A stretch of DNA of 64,000 bases, taken from DASWNP01 sp036399175. GTDB lineage: Bacteria > Acidobacteriota > Blastocatellia > Pyrinomonadales > Pyrinomonadaceae. The notes beneath the pieces are model-generated. The model did no database searches, was not told the origin of the DNA, and worked only from the letters and a program-made list of their open reading frames with translations. Shown here piece by piece: positions 26,998 to 36,689 of the stretch. The DNA lies in NCBI GenBank assembly GCA_036399175.1, contig DASWNP010000046.1, forward strand, positions 62,001 to 126,000. Direction: 5' to 3'. A program made the translations under genes and the position numbers. How positions within the stretch are numbered: the stretch's first letter is position 1; each line of letters begins with the position of its first letter.

Positions 26998-28659
26998 TCA
27001 CTGACCTTCGACCAGACTCGCGCGCATCAACGTCGCTCCGCTCAGAGGACGGAGCGCGTTCAGGGTGGAGGCCGGGAGGTCGTAAGTCTCGCTCGAAGAG
27101 ACGGCGGGCAGCTCGCGCGGCTTCTGCTGCTTCGAGGGCTTGGGCGAAGTGGCGGCGGGCGGCGCGCTCGGCGTCGCGTTGGTCGAGGGAGCGGCGGCTG
27201 CGGGCGTCGAGGGGTTGACGATGGAAGTGGGCGTGGCGGTGGCGGGCGTGATGGGCGTCGCGCGGTCGGTCGCGCCGGTCGCGGTCGAATAGCCGTGCTC
27301 GCCCGTGATGCCTTCGCCTTTGGGTTCGAGGCCGAGCAGGGGTTTTTCGTTCTTGAGCCCGTCAGTGCCGCGCATGTTGGGAAGGTCGTCGGGGCTGACG
27401 GGTTTGACGAGGTTGGCCGTCATCAGGAATATCAGCTCGGTTTCGTTCTTCTGGTACGACTTCGACTTGAAGAGGTTGCCCAGTACGGGGATGTCGCCGA
27501 TGACTGGAATCTTCGAGAGCGAGCGGCTCTCCGTGTTGTCCAGAAGACCCGCGAGCGCGAAGCTCTGGCCGTCGCGTAGCTCGACGCCGGTCTTGGCGCG
27601 GCGAGTCTTCAAGCCGGGGATAACGTAGCCGTCGAACTTGACGCCGGTCGTGAAGTCGATGGTCGAGACTTCCGGTTCAAGCTCAAGACGGATGTGGTCT
27701 TCGTCGATGATGGTCGGCTTGAAGTTCAGACGGATGCCATACTCTTTGAAGAGGATGGTGACGGTGTTTCTGTCCGTGCCGGTCTGGATGATGGGCACGG
27801 GAAACTCGCCGCCCGCGAGGAAGCTTGCCTGCTGGCCGTCCATCGCAATCAGGTTCGGCTCGGCCAATTCGCGGAACGCGCCCTGCTGCTTCATGGCGCG
27901 AATCATCGACATGATGTTGCCGCCCATGACGAAGAGGTTGAGCGCGTTCGAGAACGTCCCGTGCATGTAGCCGTTCTTGATTTCCGTCAGGTTGTCGGGG
28001 CCTCCGCCCGTGTTGGCGTAGACGCCGTTGCCGGGGCCGCCCTGATACTGGTAAGCGACGCCCAAATCTTTCAGACGATTGCGGCTCACCTCGGCGACCC
28101 TCACGGAGAGCTGCACCTGAGCGGTGTTTCGCGTCGGCGAAGTCAGCATATTGACGGTCTTGAAGCCTGCGGCTTTGACGATGGCGTCGGCCTGCCCTGC
28201 GGTCTTCGGGTCGCCCACGCTTCCCGAGAGCACGACCGATTCGTTGGCCTGGCTGAGACGGATGTCGTCTTTGGGAAAGAGCGCGCGAATCTGCGAGTCG
28301 ATGAGCGAAAGGTTGGTTCTGACGAAGACATCGAAGACGATGAACTGCCCGCCCTTCTGCTCCCACGCGATGAAGTTGACCTGACCGAAGCCCTTGCCGT
28401 TGACGAGCACCTGGTCGGGCGCGACGAGGACGGCTTCGGCAACTTCCGGGTTCGAGACCGAGAAGCGTCCGATGGGGCGGTCGAAATTGATGACGCGCGA
28501 CTGTCCGACGAGGACGTTAATCGGCGTCGATTCCTTCTGCCGGACGGCGAAAGAGACGCTCACCGAAGTCTCCTGCGCCTGCGCCCAGATAGGCGCGGCG
28601 AAGATGAGAGCCGTGCACAGCAGCGCCACCGTGCGAGCGATAAGGGAACGGGTCTGCAT
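26998..28659 (-). CDS. rcpA: Tad pilus outer-membrane secretin RcpA (CpaC)
   Basis: The 553-residue product has a signal peptide and an N-terminal pilus/secretin domain (VLVGQSRVINFDRPIGRFSV). A BON-like middle segment (FPKDDIRLSQANESVVLSGS) precedes the secretin domain (about 185-430), including VPVIGDIPVLGNLFKS-type residues (KIPVIGDIPVLGNLF). A low-complexity Pro/Ala/Thr/Ser tail of about 80 residues follows, longer than in most CpaC proteins. It forms the outer-membrane channel for the pilus. AAAGGAG precedes the ATG. Confidence 0.94.
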   Translation of the reverse strand: MQTRSLIARTVALLCTALIFAAPIWAQAQETSVSVSFAVRQKESTPINVLVGQSRVINFDRPIGRFSVSNPEVAEAVLVAPDQVLVNGKGFGQVNFIAWEQKGGQFIVFDVFVRTNLSLIDSQIRALFPKDDIRLSQANESVVLSGSVGDPKTAGQADAIVKAAGFKTVNMLTSPTRNTAQVQLSVRVAEVSRNRLKDLGVAYQYQGGPGNGVYANTGGGPDNLTEIKNGYMHGTFSNALNLFVMGGNIMSMIRAMKQQGAFRELAEPNLIAMDGQQASFLAGGEFPVPIIQTGTDRNTVTILFKEYGIRLNFKPTIIDEDHIRLELEPEVSTIDFTTGVKFDGYVIPGLKTRRAKTGVELRDGQSFALAGLLDNTESRSLSKIPVIGDIPVLGNLFKSKSYQKNETELIFLMTANLVKPVSPDDLPNMRGTDGLKNEKPLLGLEPKGEGITGEHGYSTATGATDRATPITPATATPTSIVNPSTPAAAAPSTNATPSAPPAATSPKPSKQQKPRELPAVSSSETYDLPASTLNALRPLSGATLMRASLVEGQ

Positions 28660-28686
28660 GACTTTTTTTTGACTCCTTTGGGGAAT

Positions 28687-28924
28687 AGCTGTCAGCTTTG
28701 AGCGGTCAGCCTGTCAGCAATCAGCTTTCAGCAATTCAGCTTCTGCGTTTGAGCGATTGAGCGATTCACTGTCAGTAATCTTTTTGAGCGGGTTACTGCG
28801 AGCAATCTTCCGGGGCTGACTGCAATCTTTCGTTGCCAAGAGCGAGCTTTTTATGAGCGGTCAGCTCGTCAGTCCGACAGCTTTTTGTCTGGCTGATTGC
28901 TGACAAGCTGACCGCTGATTGCTT
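28687..28924. repeat. Intergenic repeat cluster, locus 6 (TCAGCAA/TCAGCTT type)
   Basis: The left arm (28687-28740) and right arm (28891-28924) are inverted. Degenerate copies (GAGCGATT, GAGCGGTCAGCTCGTCAG) lie between. It fills the cpaB-secretin gap and touches the cpaB stop codon. Confidence 0.8.
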
Positions 28925-28925
28925 C

Positions 28926-29858
28926 TCATGGAAACTCGACGCTGCGCCGCTTCGCGCCTTCAATCATCTCGACGGAGGTGCGCGGCGGCGCGGGCGGTGC
29001 GGCGGCGACGGGCGCAGGCGCGGGCTTGCTCTGTTCGCGCACGGGCTCGCGCTGCTGGCGCGGGCGCGGCGCAGGGTTAGGAGCGGGCGCGGGCTTCGGC
29101 TGTTCGCTCTTGAGCGAGCCGGGGTCGGGCTGAGGCATGGCGCGCTCGCCGCCGAGGAGGCTGCGCTTGTCTGCGCCCTGCGTCTGCTCGTCGCCCTGAT
29201 CGACGGAGTTGCGCATGACGAGCTGGAGCTTGCCTTCGGTGGCCGCGAGCGCAAGCTTCTCGGCCTGCTCCGGCGTCACCTGCAAAGTCACGGCCTTGAC
29301 GCTCGCGGCTTCGCGGTCGTCCTTCGGGCGGTCGATATTCTGCCCGTTCGCCAGCACCTTCACGTTCTGCAAGACGATTTTGGAAATCGGGTCTTGACGC
29401 AGCCCGCCGTCGTTCGGATTGATGACGACCACGACATCGACGAGCGCGCCCGGCATCAGGAAACCTGAGACGCCCACCACGTCGTCAACCTTGACGGTCA
29501 TGGCGCGGAAGCCCTCGGGGATAACCGCCGAGAGACCGCCCGCAGAGCCTTCGGGCGCGAGCTTGAAATCCGTCAGGGGCTCGCGCGCGGCGATGTTCGT
29601 GATGGCGACGCGGCCGACGAGCTTGTCCATCGAGTCGAACGTGCCGTCGGGGACGGCGTTGGGGGGAAACTGCGCGGTGGTCAACTGTTCGGCGATGAGC
29701 TTCGTGCCAGCCGGAACGTCCACTTTCGCCACGACGACGTTATTGAGGTTTCTGGTGTAAGCCTGCGCGTTGGCGAGATAGCGGCTGACCAGAACGGCGG
29801 CGGCCAGTCCGAAAACGACCGCGCCCGCGAGTACTACGAAAAGACGTTTATTCCGCAT
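28926..29858 (-). CDS. cpaB: Tad pilus assembly protein RcpC (CpaB)
   Basis: The 310-residue product has an N-terminal membrane anchor (LFVVLAGAVVFGLAAAVLV) and a SAF domain (VVAKVDVPAGTKLIAEQLTT, about 42-110), then the RcpC/CpaB domain (GFRAMTVKVDDVVGVSGFLM). The last 80 residues are Pro/Ala/Gln-rich and probably disordered, like the tail of the adjacent secretin. CpaB is a periplasmic partner of the secretin. Confidence 0.9.
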   Translation of the reverse strand: MRNKRLFVVLAGAVVFGLAAAVLVSRYLANAQAYTRNLNNVVVAKVDVPAGTKLIAEQLTTAQFPPNAVPDGTFDSMDKLVGRVAITNIAAREPLTDFKLAPEGSAGGLSAVIPEGFRAMTVKVDDVVGVSGFLMPGALVDVVVVINPNDGGLRQDPISKIVLQNVKVLANGQNIDRPKDDREAASVKAVTLQVTPEQAEKLALAATEGKLQLVMRNSVDQGDEQTQGADKRSLLGGERAMPQPDPGSLKSEQPKPAPAPNPAPRPRQQREPVREQSKPAPAPVAAAPPAPPRTSVEMIEGAKRRSVEFP

Positions 29859-29916
29859 GGCTTCAGTTCTCCGTTCGAGAAATCAAACTTGAAGTGCGTC
29901 GTGCCGCACCGTCGGC

Positions 29917-30444
29917 TCAGGCGCGAAAGAGGGCGAGTGAAACGAGGCTGCCGAAAGTGATGGCGACGCCGTAAGGAATCGTCGCGCGGCGGTCTGCCGG
30001 CACGCCGAAGCGCGGCATCTCCCAGCCCGGCAAAAGCCCGACGAGGATTTGCAAAACTCTCATCAGCGTCGTCCGCACAGAGCCCGCGCGCAGCATCGTG
30101 TAGACGCCGAGCACGCCGCCCGTGACGGCCACCACGACGAAGGTCGGCAGAACCAACCCCGCGCCCACAACAGCGCCGATGGCCGCGAACAGCTTCACGT
30201 CGCCCGCGCCCATCGCGCCGAAGACGTGCAGCGTGAACATCAATCCGAAGGCGAGCGCGCAGCCCGCCAGGCTCGCCAGGAAGCCTTGCGTGCCGCCGCT
30301 CGTCGCGTTGATGACGAGTCCGCCGACGAGCGCCGCCAGCACAAACGCGTTCGGGATGCGACGGTAGCGCACGTCGTAATAGGTGATGACGAGCGCGAGC
30401 GGAACCAGTAGCGCGAAATCGACGATGGTCTCGGTGGCTGTCAT
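29917..30444 (-). CDS. tadV: Prepilin peptidase TadV (CpaA)
   Basis: The 175-residue protein is an A24-family integral membrane aspartic peptidase. Both catalytic aspartates are in place: Asp in TYYDVRYRRIPN and the GxGDxK motif GAGDVKLFAAIG. It cleaves and matures Flp and the TadE-like pseudopilins. It lacks the N-methylating cytoplasmic domain of PilD, as usual for TadV. ATG at 30444 follows CCGGAG; an adjacent GTG is possible. Confidence 0.93.
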   Translation of the reverse strand: MTATETIVDFALLVPLALVITYYDVRYRRIPNAFVLAALVGGLVINATSGGTQGFLASLAGCALAFGLMFTLHVFGAMGAGDVKLFAAIGAVVGAGLVLPTFVVVAVTGGVLGVYTMLRAGSVRTTLMRVLQILVGLLPGWEMPRFGVPADRRATIPYGVAITFGSLVSLALFRA

Positions 30445-30631
30445 CACTCCGGTTCCTGTTCCGTCTGAGAAAATCTTTCGTGCGAGTCGGCTCGAAGGCG
30501 TTCGGCTTTGAGCCCTGACGTGTCGGTTGCGAGTTGAGTATTGAAAGTTGGGAGGCGCGCTTTTGCTATTCGCGGATGAGTTAGAAAAGCGCGCCTGCCT
30601 TCAGTTGTAGGTGTGAAACGAGCCCGCTCGA

Positions 30632-30790
30632 TTAGCTGTTGATGCCGGCGATGAGTTCGTTGATTTTTTCGCCGATGGTCGTGCCGAGAAGTTTGAAGGC
30701 TCCGACGGTGACGACGGCCACGAGGGCGGCGGCGACTGCGTACTCGGAAAGTTCCAGACCGGTCTCATCCTGCAAGAATCTCTTAATCAT
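30632..30790 (-). CDS. flp: Flp pilin subunit
   Basis: This 52-residue gene encodes the major pilin. It opens MIKRFLQDETG and then LELSEYAVAAALVAVV: cleavage after Gly11 leaves Glu at +5 and Tyr at +6, the Flp motif GxxxxEY. A single hydrophobic helix follows, then GTTIGEKINELIAGINS. The ribosome-binding site is AAGGAG. It lies just upstream of tadV, and no second flp copy is visible in the window. Confidence 0.95.
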   Translation of the reverse strand: MIKRFLQDETGLELSEYAVAAALVAVVTVGAFKLLGTTIGEKINELIAGINS

Positions 30791-30897
30791 TTTTTTGCTC
30801 CTTAAAGAAGATGGGTGAAGGGATGGAGGTTTGAGGCGACGAACGCAATGGTCAACCGCGAAGAGTGGCGGCGACTCCGGCGCGTGCCCCGCTTGTC

Positions 30898-31182
30898 TCA
30901 GGTGGAAGAGACTCCGATGAAAGCTCCGCGCGGCGTCCTCCTGTGGCTCGAAGCGATGCGCAGCGCAACTTCTCTGCGCGACGCTTCCTGACGACGGCTC
31001 GTGTTCTTCAAAACACTCACTGCCGCCCAGCCGAGCGCGAGCGCCAGGAGCAGCAGGTCATCCTGCGCACTCACTGCGCCCGCCACCGCACGCGCCCCAA
31101 CGACGAACGCCACCGACACGAACGGCACAACCAGCACCATCGCAGCTAACGTGACTATCATCCTTGTGAGCCTGTCTTTCAT
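30898..31182 (-). CDS. Small membrane protein upstream of flp, hypothetical
   Basis: The 94-residue product (ATG at 31182 after GAAGGAGACCAAAG) has two hydrophobic segments (RMIVTLAAMVLVVPFVSVAF and LLLLALALGWAAVSVL) and a basic C-terminal tail. It has no recognised domain. It is the first gene of the Tad-oriented run, downstream of a near-consensus sigma-54 site, and may be cotranscribed with flp. Confidence 0.6.
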   Translation of the reverse strand: MKDRLTRMIVTLAAMVLVVPFVSVAFVVGARAVAGAVSAQDDLLLLALALGWAAVSVLKNTSRRQEASRREVALRIASSHRRTPRGAFIGVSST

Positions 31183-31262
31183 CTTTGGTCTCCTTCTCTC
31201 GATGCCGCGCGACTTCACGGTGCCAACTCGCTTCGGTCGCTTTTGCGGACGACTGCATCTAT

Positions 31263-31279
31263 CACAAGAGGCGTGCCAC
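31263..31279 (-). promoter_or_regulatory. Near-consensus sigma-54 promoter upstream of the Tad locus
   Basis: On the minus strand the site reads GTGGCACG-CCTC-TTGTG: nine of ten fixed positions of TGGCAC-N5-TTGC match, the exception being T for C in the -12 GC. It lies about 80 bases before the ATG at 31182. Confidence 0.4.
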
Positions 31280-31434
31280 AACTCGCCGGGCGCGAAAACA
31301 GAGCCCTCGATGGCTTTCGAGCCTCTTCACATCGGCTCGGATGTCACCCGTCGTTGACAACTTCGGTCGTCGCCCTTCACACAATCCGCCCCTCGAATGT
31401 GCGGAAACACGCGCTAATGCGCTCTTAAAGCGTT

Positions 31435-31483
31435 GTCGCCGTCGGTTGACACACGCTTAAAGCGAGTTTCAACCGACGGCGAC
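31435..31483. repeat. Perfect 15-base inverted repeat with 19-base loop
   Basis: GTCGCCGTCGGTTGA (31435-31449) pairs perfectly with 31469-31483. The loop contains CTTAAAGCG, which is repeated just before the left arm (CTTAAAGCG at 31424). No U-run follows on either strand. Confidence 0.7.
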
Positions 31484-31875
31484 GGGCTCGGTCGGGATTG
31501 TCGAATCGGATGATTCAGGAAGTCTCAGAACTTAAACGAGAATCTACCTGCTTCCGACGCGAAGCATGTTTGAGTTGGAGTCGGAGTTTTATCAGGCGAC
31601 TTAAGACGGACGCCTCCGCACGAAGGAAGCTCTCTCCGAGGGCGACGCTTTCTAGCATCGCTTATAGTCTTTCAGGAGTATCAATATATTGACGATTAAG
31701 GAGAGGGTGAGCAGAATCCTTTGCCGCCGGATAACTCCGCGCAGCTCTTGAACCGTCCTTTTTGGGTCGGCAACTTCGTCGGGATAATAGTCGTGGGGCA
31801 TGTCCAGACTCCCATGAGGCAAGCTAAACTAATCGGCGAGGTTAGGCTTGTCGGGCGGGCAGGGAGTTTAGCACC

Positions 31876-31980
31876 ATGTCTACCATCATCCAAGATATTT
31901 TCCGGGCAAGCGTAAGCAATTATCGGCAGGAGGAGGTTCTAAGGCAGGCCGCTCAAAGTTTGATTACTGCGCAGGTTTGA
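31876..31980 (+). CDS. Possible short ORF, 34 aa, uncertain
   Basis: An ATG preceded by CAGGGAG opens MSTIIQDIFRASVSNYRQEE and continues to TGA. The amphipathic composition looks protein-like. The first residues vaguely recall the N-terminus of some transposases (IFR..YR), so it may be a remnant. Nothing further supports it. Confidence 0.2.
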   Translation: MSTIIQDIFRASVSNYRQEEVLRQAAQSLITAQV

Positions 31981-32032
31981 ATTCGAGTTCATCGAGCCGT
32001 CGCCACGCGTGCGCCTACCAGCACGAACTTGT

Positions 32033-32467
32033 TCACGTTAGATACAGCGTGGCGCGCGGGTAGTCGATGATAGCGGAGCGTGCGCTGAGGAGGTCGCCGC
32101 CGACGACTCCATCGACGGCTCTGCCGCCGTGTCTTTCGAGCGCGCGGTTGACGTGCGACATGTCGATGATGCGAATTGGCCAGGAGCGAACGCTGAGGGA
32201 TTGCAGCGTGAGCGTCTCAATCTCGGCGAGGGCAACCGCGTGCTCGCTCGTGCCGATGCCGCCCGCCTTCACGTCGGATTCGGTCATCTCAAGCTCAAGG
32301 CGTGCGGCGCTCTCGCGGGCAATCACAGTGCCCGACGCGCCGGTATCGACGAGCATAATCGCTTCCCTGCCGTTGACCTGCGCCGCCAGCTCGAAATGGC
32401 CGACGATGTTCTTCGCCATCTGGATGGCCGTGTAGCCCTGAGCTTCTAAAAATTCCGCAAGAGTCAT
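32033..32467 (-). CDS. Retropepsin-like aspartic protease
   Basis: The 144-residue product is a single-domain clan AA protease. It has one catalytic motif, MLVDTGASGTVI (DTG, about residue 40), and the downstream AVDGVVGGDLLSARSAIIDY block that forms the hydrophobic-hydrophobic-Gly element. One-domain retropepsins act as homodimers. There is no signal peptide or clear membrane helix, so it may be cytosolic. The ATG at 32467 has GAAGG upstream; 32485 is the alternative. It follows the M50 gene by about 66 bases on the same strand. Confidence 0.82.
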   Translation of the reverse strand: MTLAEFLEAQGYTAIQMAKNIVGHFELAAQVNGREAIMLVDTGASGTVIARESAARLELEMTESDVKAGGIGTSEHAVALAEIETLTLQSLSVRSWPIRIIDMSHVNRALERHGGRAVDGVVGGDLLSARSAIIDYPRATLYLT

Positions 32468-32533
32468 CCGCGTACCTTCATGCACATGCCGCCCGCGCGC
32501 CGGAGGCTGCCGGAGCGTCCTCGCGCGTCGGGC

Positions 32534-33028
32534 TTAGAGATGGCGTAGAGCCTGTGCGATGAAGAGTACAAGACTGAGGCCACCGCCCGCAATCGTGAAC
32601 GTCCACTCGACGAGCGGGCTGCGACGCCGGAGCAGAGCGCGCAGCATTACCATGCCGCACTTCCAGCCGTCCTGCTGGTAGAGCGGCAGAAGGTTCGTCG
32701 CGGCCAGCAGCAGGTTCATCACGCCGAAGGTCGTGCCGGCGGTCGCGGCAGCCGCGACGAGATTGACCGCGATGCCTGCGAGCAAAACCGAGACCTGCTG
32801 CACGAGCGGGCGGCGCTGCAACTCTCCCATATCGAGCCGAACGTAAGCGCCGATGGGCAGCGCGTGCAGCTTGTATTCGACCGCGCCGAGGCGAAAGCCG
32901 AAGAGCCTTCGTCCCCATCCGAGCCCAAGCTCCGTCGCAGGCACGCGACACGTGAAAGCCGCCGCCAGATGACCCAGCTCATGTATCAGCATGGCGACGG
33001 CGAAGCAGGCGAGGTAGTTAATCAACAT
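32534..33028 (-). CDS. M50-like (site-2 protease) membrane metallopeptidase
   Basis: The 164-residue product has the zinc motif HExxH within LIHELGHLAAAF (about residues 15-20) in the first membrane helix. A later segment, LLPLYQQDGWK, corresponds to the NPDG/LDG third-ligand motif of site-2 proteases. Three or four hydrophobic segments surround the site. It is a short form without a PDZ domain, so not RseP. Such enzymes cut membrane-bound substrates, often anti-sigma factors; the substrate is unknown. Confidence 0.78.
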   Translation of the reverse strand: MLINYLACFAVAMLIHELGHLAAAFTCRVPATELGLGWGRRLFGFRLGAVEYKLHALPIGAYVRLDMGELQRRPLVQQVSVLLAGIAVNLVAAAATAGTTFGVMNLLLAATNLLPLYQQDGWKCGMVMLRALLRRRSPLVEWTFTIAGGGLSLVLFIAQALRHL

Positions 33029-33031
33029 GGA

Positions 33032-33166
33032 AAGTCTGGAGTCTGGAGTCTAAAATCTGGAGTCCGAAGCCGGGAGTTTGAAGTTCCGACGCTAAAGTCT
33101 AAAGGCAAGCATAGAGAATCCGTCTGGTTTTGACTCCAGACTCTGAGACTCCAGACTCCAGACTTT

Positions 33167-33167
<1 letters not shown>
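33032..33167. repeat. Intergenic inverted heptamer-repeat pair, locus 7 (GACTCCA type)
   Basis: Left arm: tandem GTCTGGA units (33034-33060). Right arm: tandem GACTCCA units (33131-33163) reading the inverse. It fills the gap between the sigma-54 activator and the M50 gene. Confidence 0.87.
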
Positions 33168-34714
<1,547 letters not shown>

Positions 34715-35094
34715 AGAAGACTGCACCCTCAGGAGAGAAAGCCGAAATCGCACGGACGACTCGTGCACGAGTCGTCGAGCATCAATGAAGTGTCTGAACG
34801 GGGACAAGAACGGGCGACGGATTCATGCGGAAACTTTAGTCGCGCCGGAGATTGCTCAAGTGAGGGGGCTTCGACTGAAACCTTCAACAGTCTAGTCACT
34901 GGCGGAGAGGCTTGTCAACAAAATCAATTTCGCGCTCGCGCGTCGAAGCCGCCGAAGCGAGGCGTCAGGCATGTTTATGAAGAGTCGCACCTTAGAACGA
35001 TAAGAGACGCGCGTCGAAGCGAGCGCCTTTCGGCGAGCCTCGACGCGCGTCTCTCAACTCATCCCTGTCTGTTTCGGTTCGCGCCTCGTTCGTA
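34715..35094. other. Intergenic, no gene seen
   Basis: This is the leader of the sigma-54 activator gene plus the 3' flank of the BON-LysM gene. The only structure I find is the hairpin at 35003-35054. Confidence 0.5.
35003..35054 (-). terminator. Hairpin downstream of the BON-LysM gene
   Basis: AGAGACGCGCGTCG (35003-35016) pairs perfectly with 35041-35054, with additional internal pairing (GCGAGCGCC with GGCGAGC). It lies 40 bases past the stop. The U-run is poor, so termination is probable but not certain. Confidence 0.55.
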
Positions 35095-35592
35095 TCAACC
35101 GTTGTCGTCGGGCGGAATGACTATCTCCTGCCCGACCCGAATCATGTCCGGGTCGTCTATCTTGTCGCGGTTGGCGTAGAAGATACGCATGAACTCGTCC
35201 GAGTCGCCGTAAAACTGCCTGCTGATTTTCGAGAGCGTATCGCCCGGCTTGATTGTATACGTCCGGTCGCTCTCCTGACTGCCGCCTCCGGCTGCCGCCG
35301 CCTGTGTGCGCGTCTCTTCGACCGTGATTTCGGCGGTGATGTCGTCGTAGTTCGGATTGACGAGCTTAATCTGATCCCAGACTCTGTTCTTGGCCTCCTC
35401 CGACGGAGCCACGCCCCTGACGAACAGCTTGTCGTCCTGCACGTGGAGGTTCTGCAAGCGAACCTGCTGCTGGTCTATGGCGTTCAAGGCCGTCTGGTAT
35501 TTCTGTTTTAATTCGTCGAAGCGTTGCTGAGCGTTCGGCTGCTGCTGAGCTTCAGAAGCCCCGCGCCCGAACATCTTGTCCCAAAGTCCCAT
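35095..35592 (-). CDS. BON-LysM protein, Kbp/YgaU-like
   Basis: The 165-residue product begins MGLWDKMFGRG and has a BON-like domain (about 25-95: LHVQDDKLFVRGVAPSEEAK) and a C-terminal LysM domain (YTIKPGDTLSKISRQFYGDS, about 111-160). The order and size match E. coli Kbp (YgaU), a cytoplasmic potassium-binding protein of 149 residues. A Gln/Ala linker separates the domains. The ribosome-binding site AGAAGGAG is strong. Potassium binding is inferred from the family. Confidence 0.82.
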   Translation of the reverse strand: MGLWDKMFGRGASEAQQQPNAQQRFDELKQKYQTALNAIDQQQVRLQNLHVQDDKLFVRGVAPSEEAKNRVWDQIKLVNPNYDDITAEITVEETRTQAAAAGGGSQESDRTYTIKPGDTLSKISRQFYGDSDEFMRIFYANRDKIDDPDMIRVGQEIVIPPDDNG

Positions 35593-35870
35593 TGTCGTTC
35601 TCCTTCTCTAACGAAAGCGTATTGTTCCGACGCTTACTGTGCGTCGTAAACTCTAAGTCAGCAACGCTTATGCCGTCCGCCGCCGGGCATTTAGAGAAGC
35701 AAAAGCGGGCGGACTTTGAAGCTTTAAAACTTCCGAAACGTCGTGGCTCACCTTTTGCATCCATATCATGTCGAGCTTCGTTAGATACTGAAATCGTACA
35801 GAAGGCTTTCGTGAGGCTGCGAGTTTAGCGGTCTCGGCGTTTCAACAAATTACGCAGGAGGATTAAGAAG

Positions 35871-36155
35871 ATGAGTTGGATTGGAATGATTATCATTGGC
35901 TTGCTGGCTGGCATTATCGCCAAAGCCATCATGCCGGGTCGTGACCCGGGCGGCGTCATCATCACGATTCTGCTGGGCATCGTGGGCGCTATCATCGGAG
36001 GCGTGGTCAGAAACGCAATCGGCGTCGGCGGACGTGGCGAGAACGCCAGCGACCCCGGCTTCATTATGACTCTCGTCTTCTCCGTCATCGGCGCTATCAT
36101 CGTGCTGGTGCTCTACAGGCTCATCACAGGCCGGAGCCTCCGCGCCGCGCCCTAG
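35871..36155 (+). CDS. GlsB/YeaQ/YmgE family stress-response membrane protein
   Basis: The 94-residue product has three hydrophobic Gly-rich helices: MIIIGLLAGIIAKAIMPG, GVIITILLGIVGAIIGGVV and FIMTLVFSVIGAIIVLVLY. The motif MPGRDPGG after the first helix is characteristic of this family (transglycosylase-associated proteins), which is induced by acid or general stress. The family name does not imply an enzyme. GGAGGATTAAGAAG precedes the ATG. Confidence 0.92.
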   Translation: MSWIGMIIIGLLAGIIAKAIMPGRDPGGVIITILLGIVGAIIGGVVRNAIGVGGRGENASDPGFIMTLVFSVIGAIIVLVLYRLITGRSLRAAP

Positions 36156-36184
36156 AGCCGGAAGACATTCAACATCAAGGACTT

Positions 36185-36231
36185 GCGCGGCTATCGCCCT
36201 CCGAACGAGGCGAGCCGCGCTTTGTTTTTTT
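36185..36231 (+). terminator. Rho-independent terminator of the GlsB-like gene
   Basis: GCGCGGCT (36185-36192) pairs with AGCCGCGC (36213-36220), with inner CGCC/GGCG pairing, and is followed by TTTGTTTTTTT. It lies 30 bases after the stop codon. Confidence 0.92.
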
Positions 36232-36689
36232 AGACGGCAAGACGGATAAATGTCTACTCTTCAATCGCTTAGAGATTTCACACGACTCCCTAAGCCGTTC
36301 CTCGCCGATGCGCCCAAGCAGTCTAGCAGTTTCGCCGCCTCGCTTTTCCACACCTGTGATGCTCTCGCCCCAGACCTATCTTCATGTGTTCAATAGGTAT
36401 TCTGCCCCGCTGCCCACTTCGCGGATTTCCGTTCGCCATGTGTTCGCCGAAACAATCGGTTAGCTCAGCTTACTTCAAGTAAACATTGAACTTAGCCGCA
36501 TAAGTCGTTGTAAAGAAAAGTCTTTACAGCATAGTGGTCGCATGCTACATTCCCGCCACTTTGTCGCTAAATTGTTGAGCGACAAACAGTTGAGAGCGAC
36601 GCGGGCACATTAAGTTGTACCGTTCGCCTTTCGTCGGCACAGTATCTTGGGTTTTCATCGAAAAACAGGTTTTCGGGCGGATTCACGAG
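36232..36689. other. Intergenic leader of the phosphohexomutase gene with two inverted repeats
   Basis: No gene is seen. Two candidate operator-like palindromes lie near the right end: TGTAAAG-N6-CTTTACA (36509-36528) and TTGTCGC-N11-GCGACAA (36561-36585). Their position upstream of the mutase start suggests regulation but no factor can be named. Confidence 0.5.

Larger units (their letters stand above)
31183..31875. other. Long intergenic region before the Tad locus
   Basis: No convincing gene is seen. It holds a near-consensus sigma-54 site (31263-31279) and a large hairpin (31435-31483), and is lower in GC on its left-to-right course after 31500. Open frames here lack coding character. 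Confidence 0.55.

Noticed and set aside
31212..31226. Second sigma-54 site before the Tad run (TTGGCACC on the minus strand)
   Set aside because: The -24 part is perfect but no GC occurs 10 bases on; the site at 31263-31279 is better.
31876..31980. Transposase remnant in the gap before the aspartic protease
   Set aside because: The similarity of 34 residues to transposase N-termini is too vague, and no terminal repeats are seen; kept only as an uncertain short ORF.
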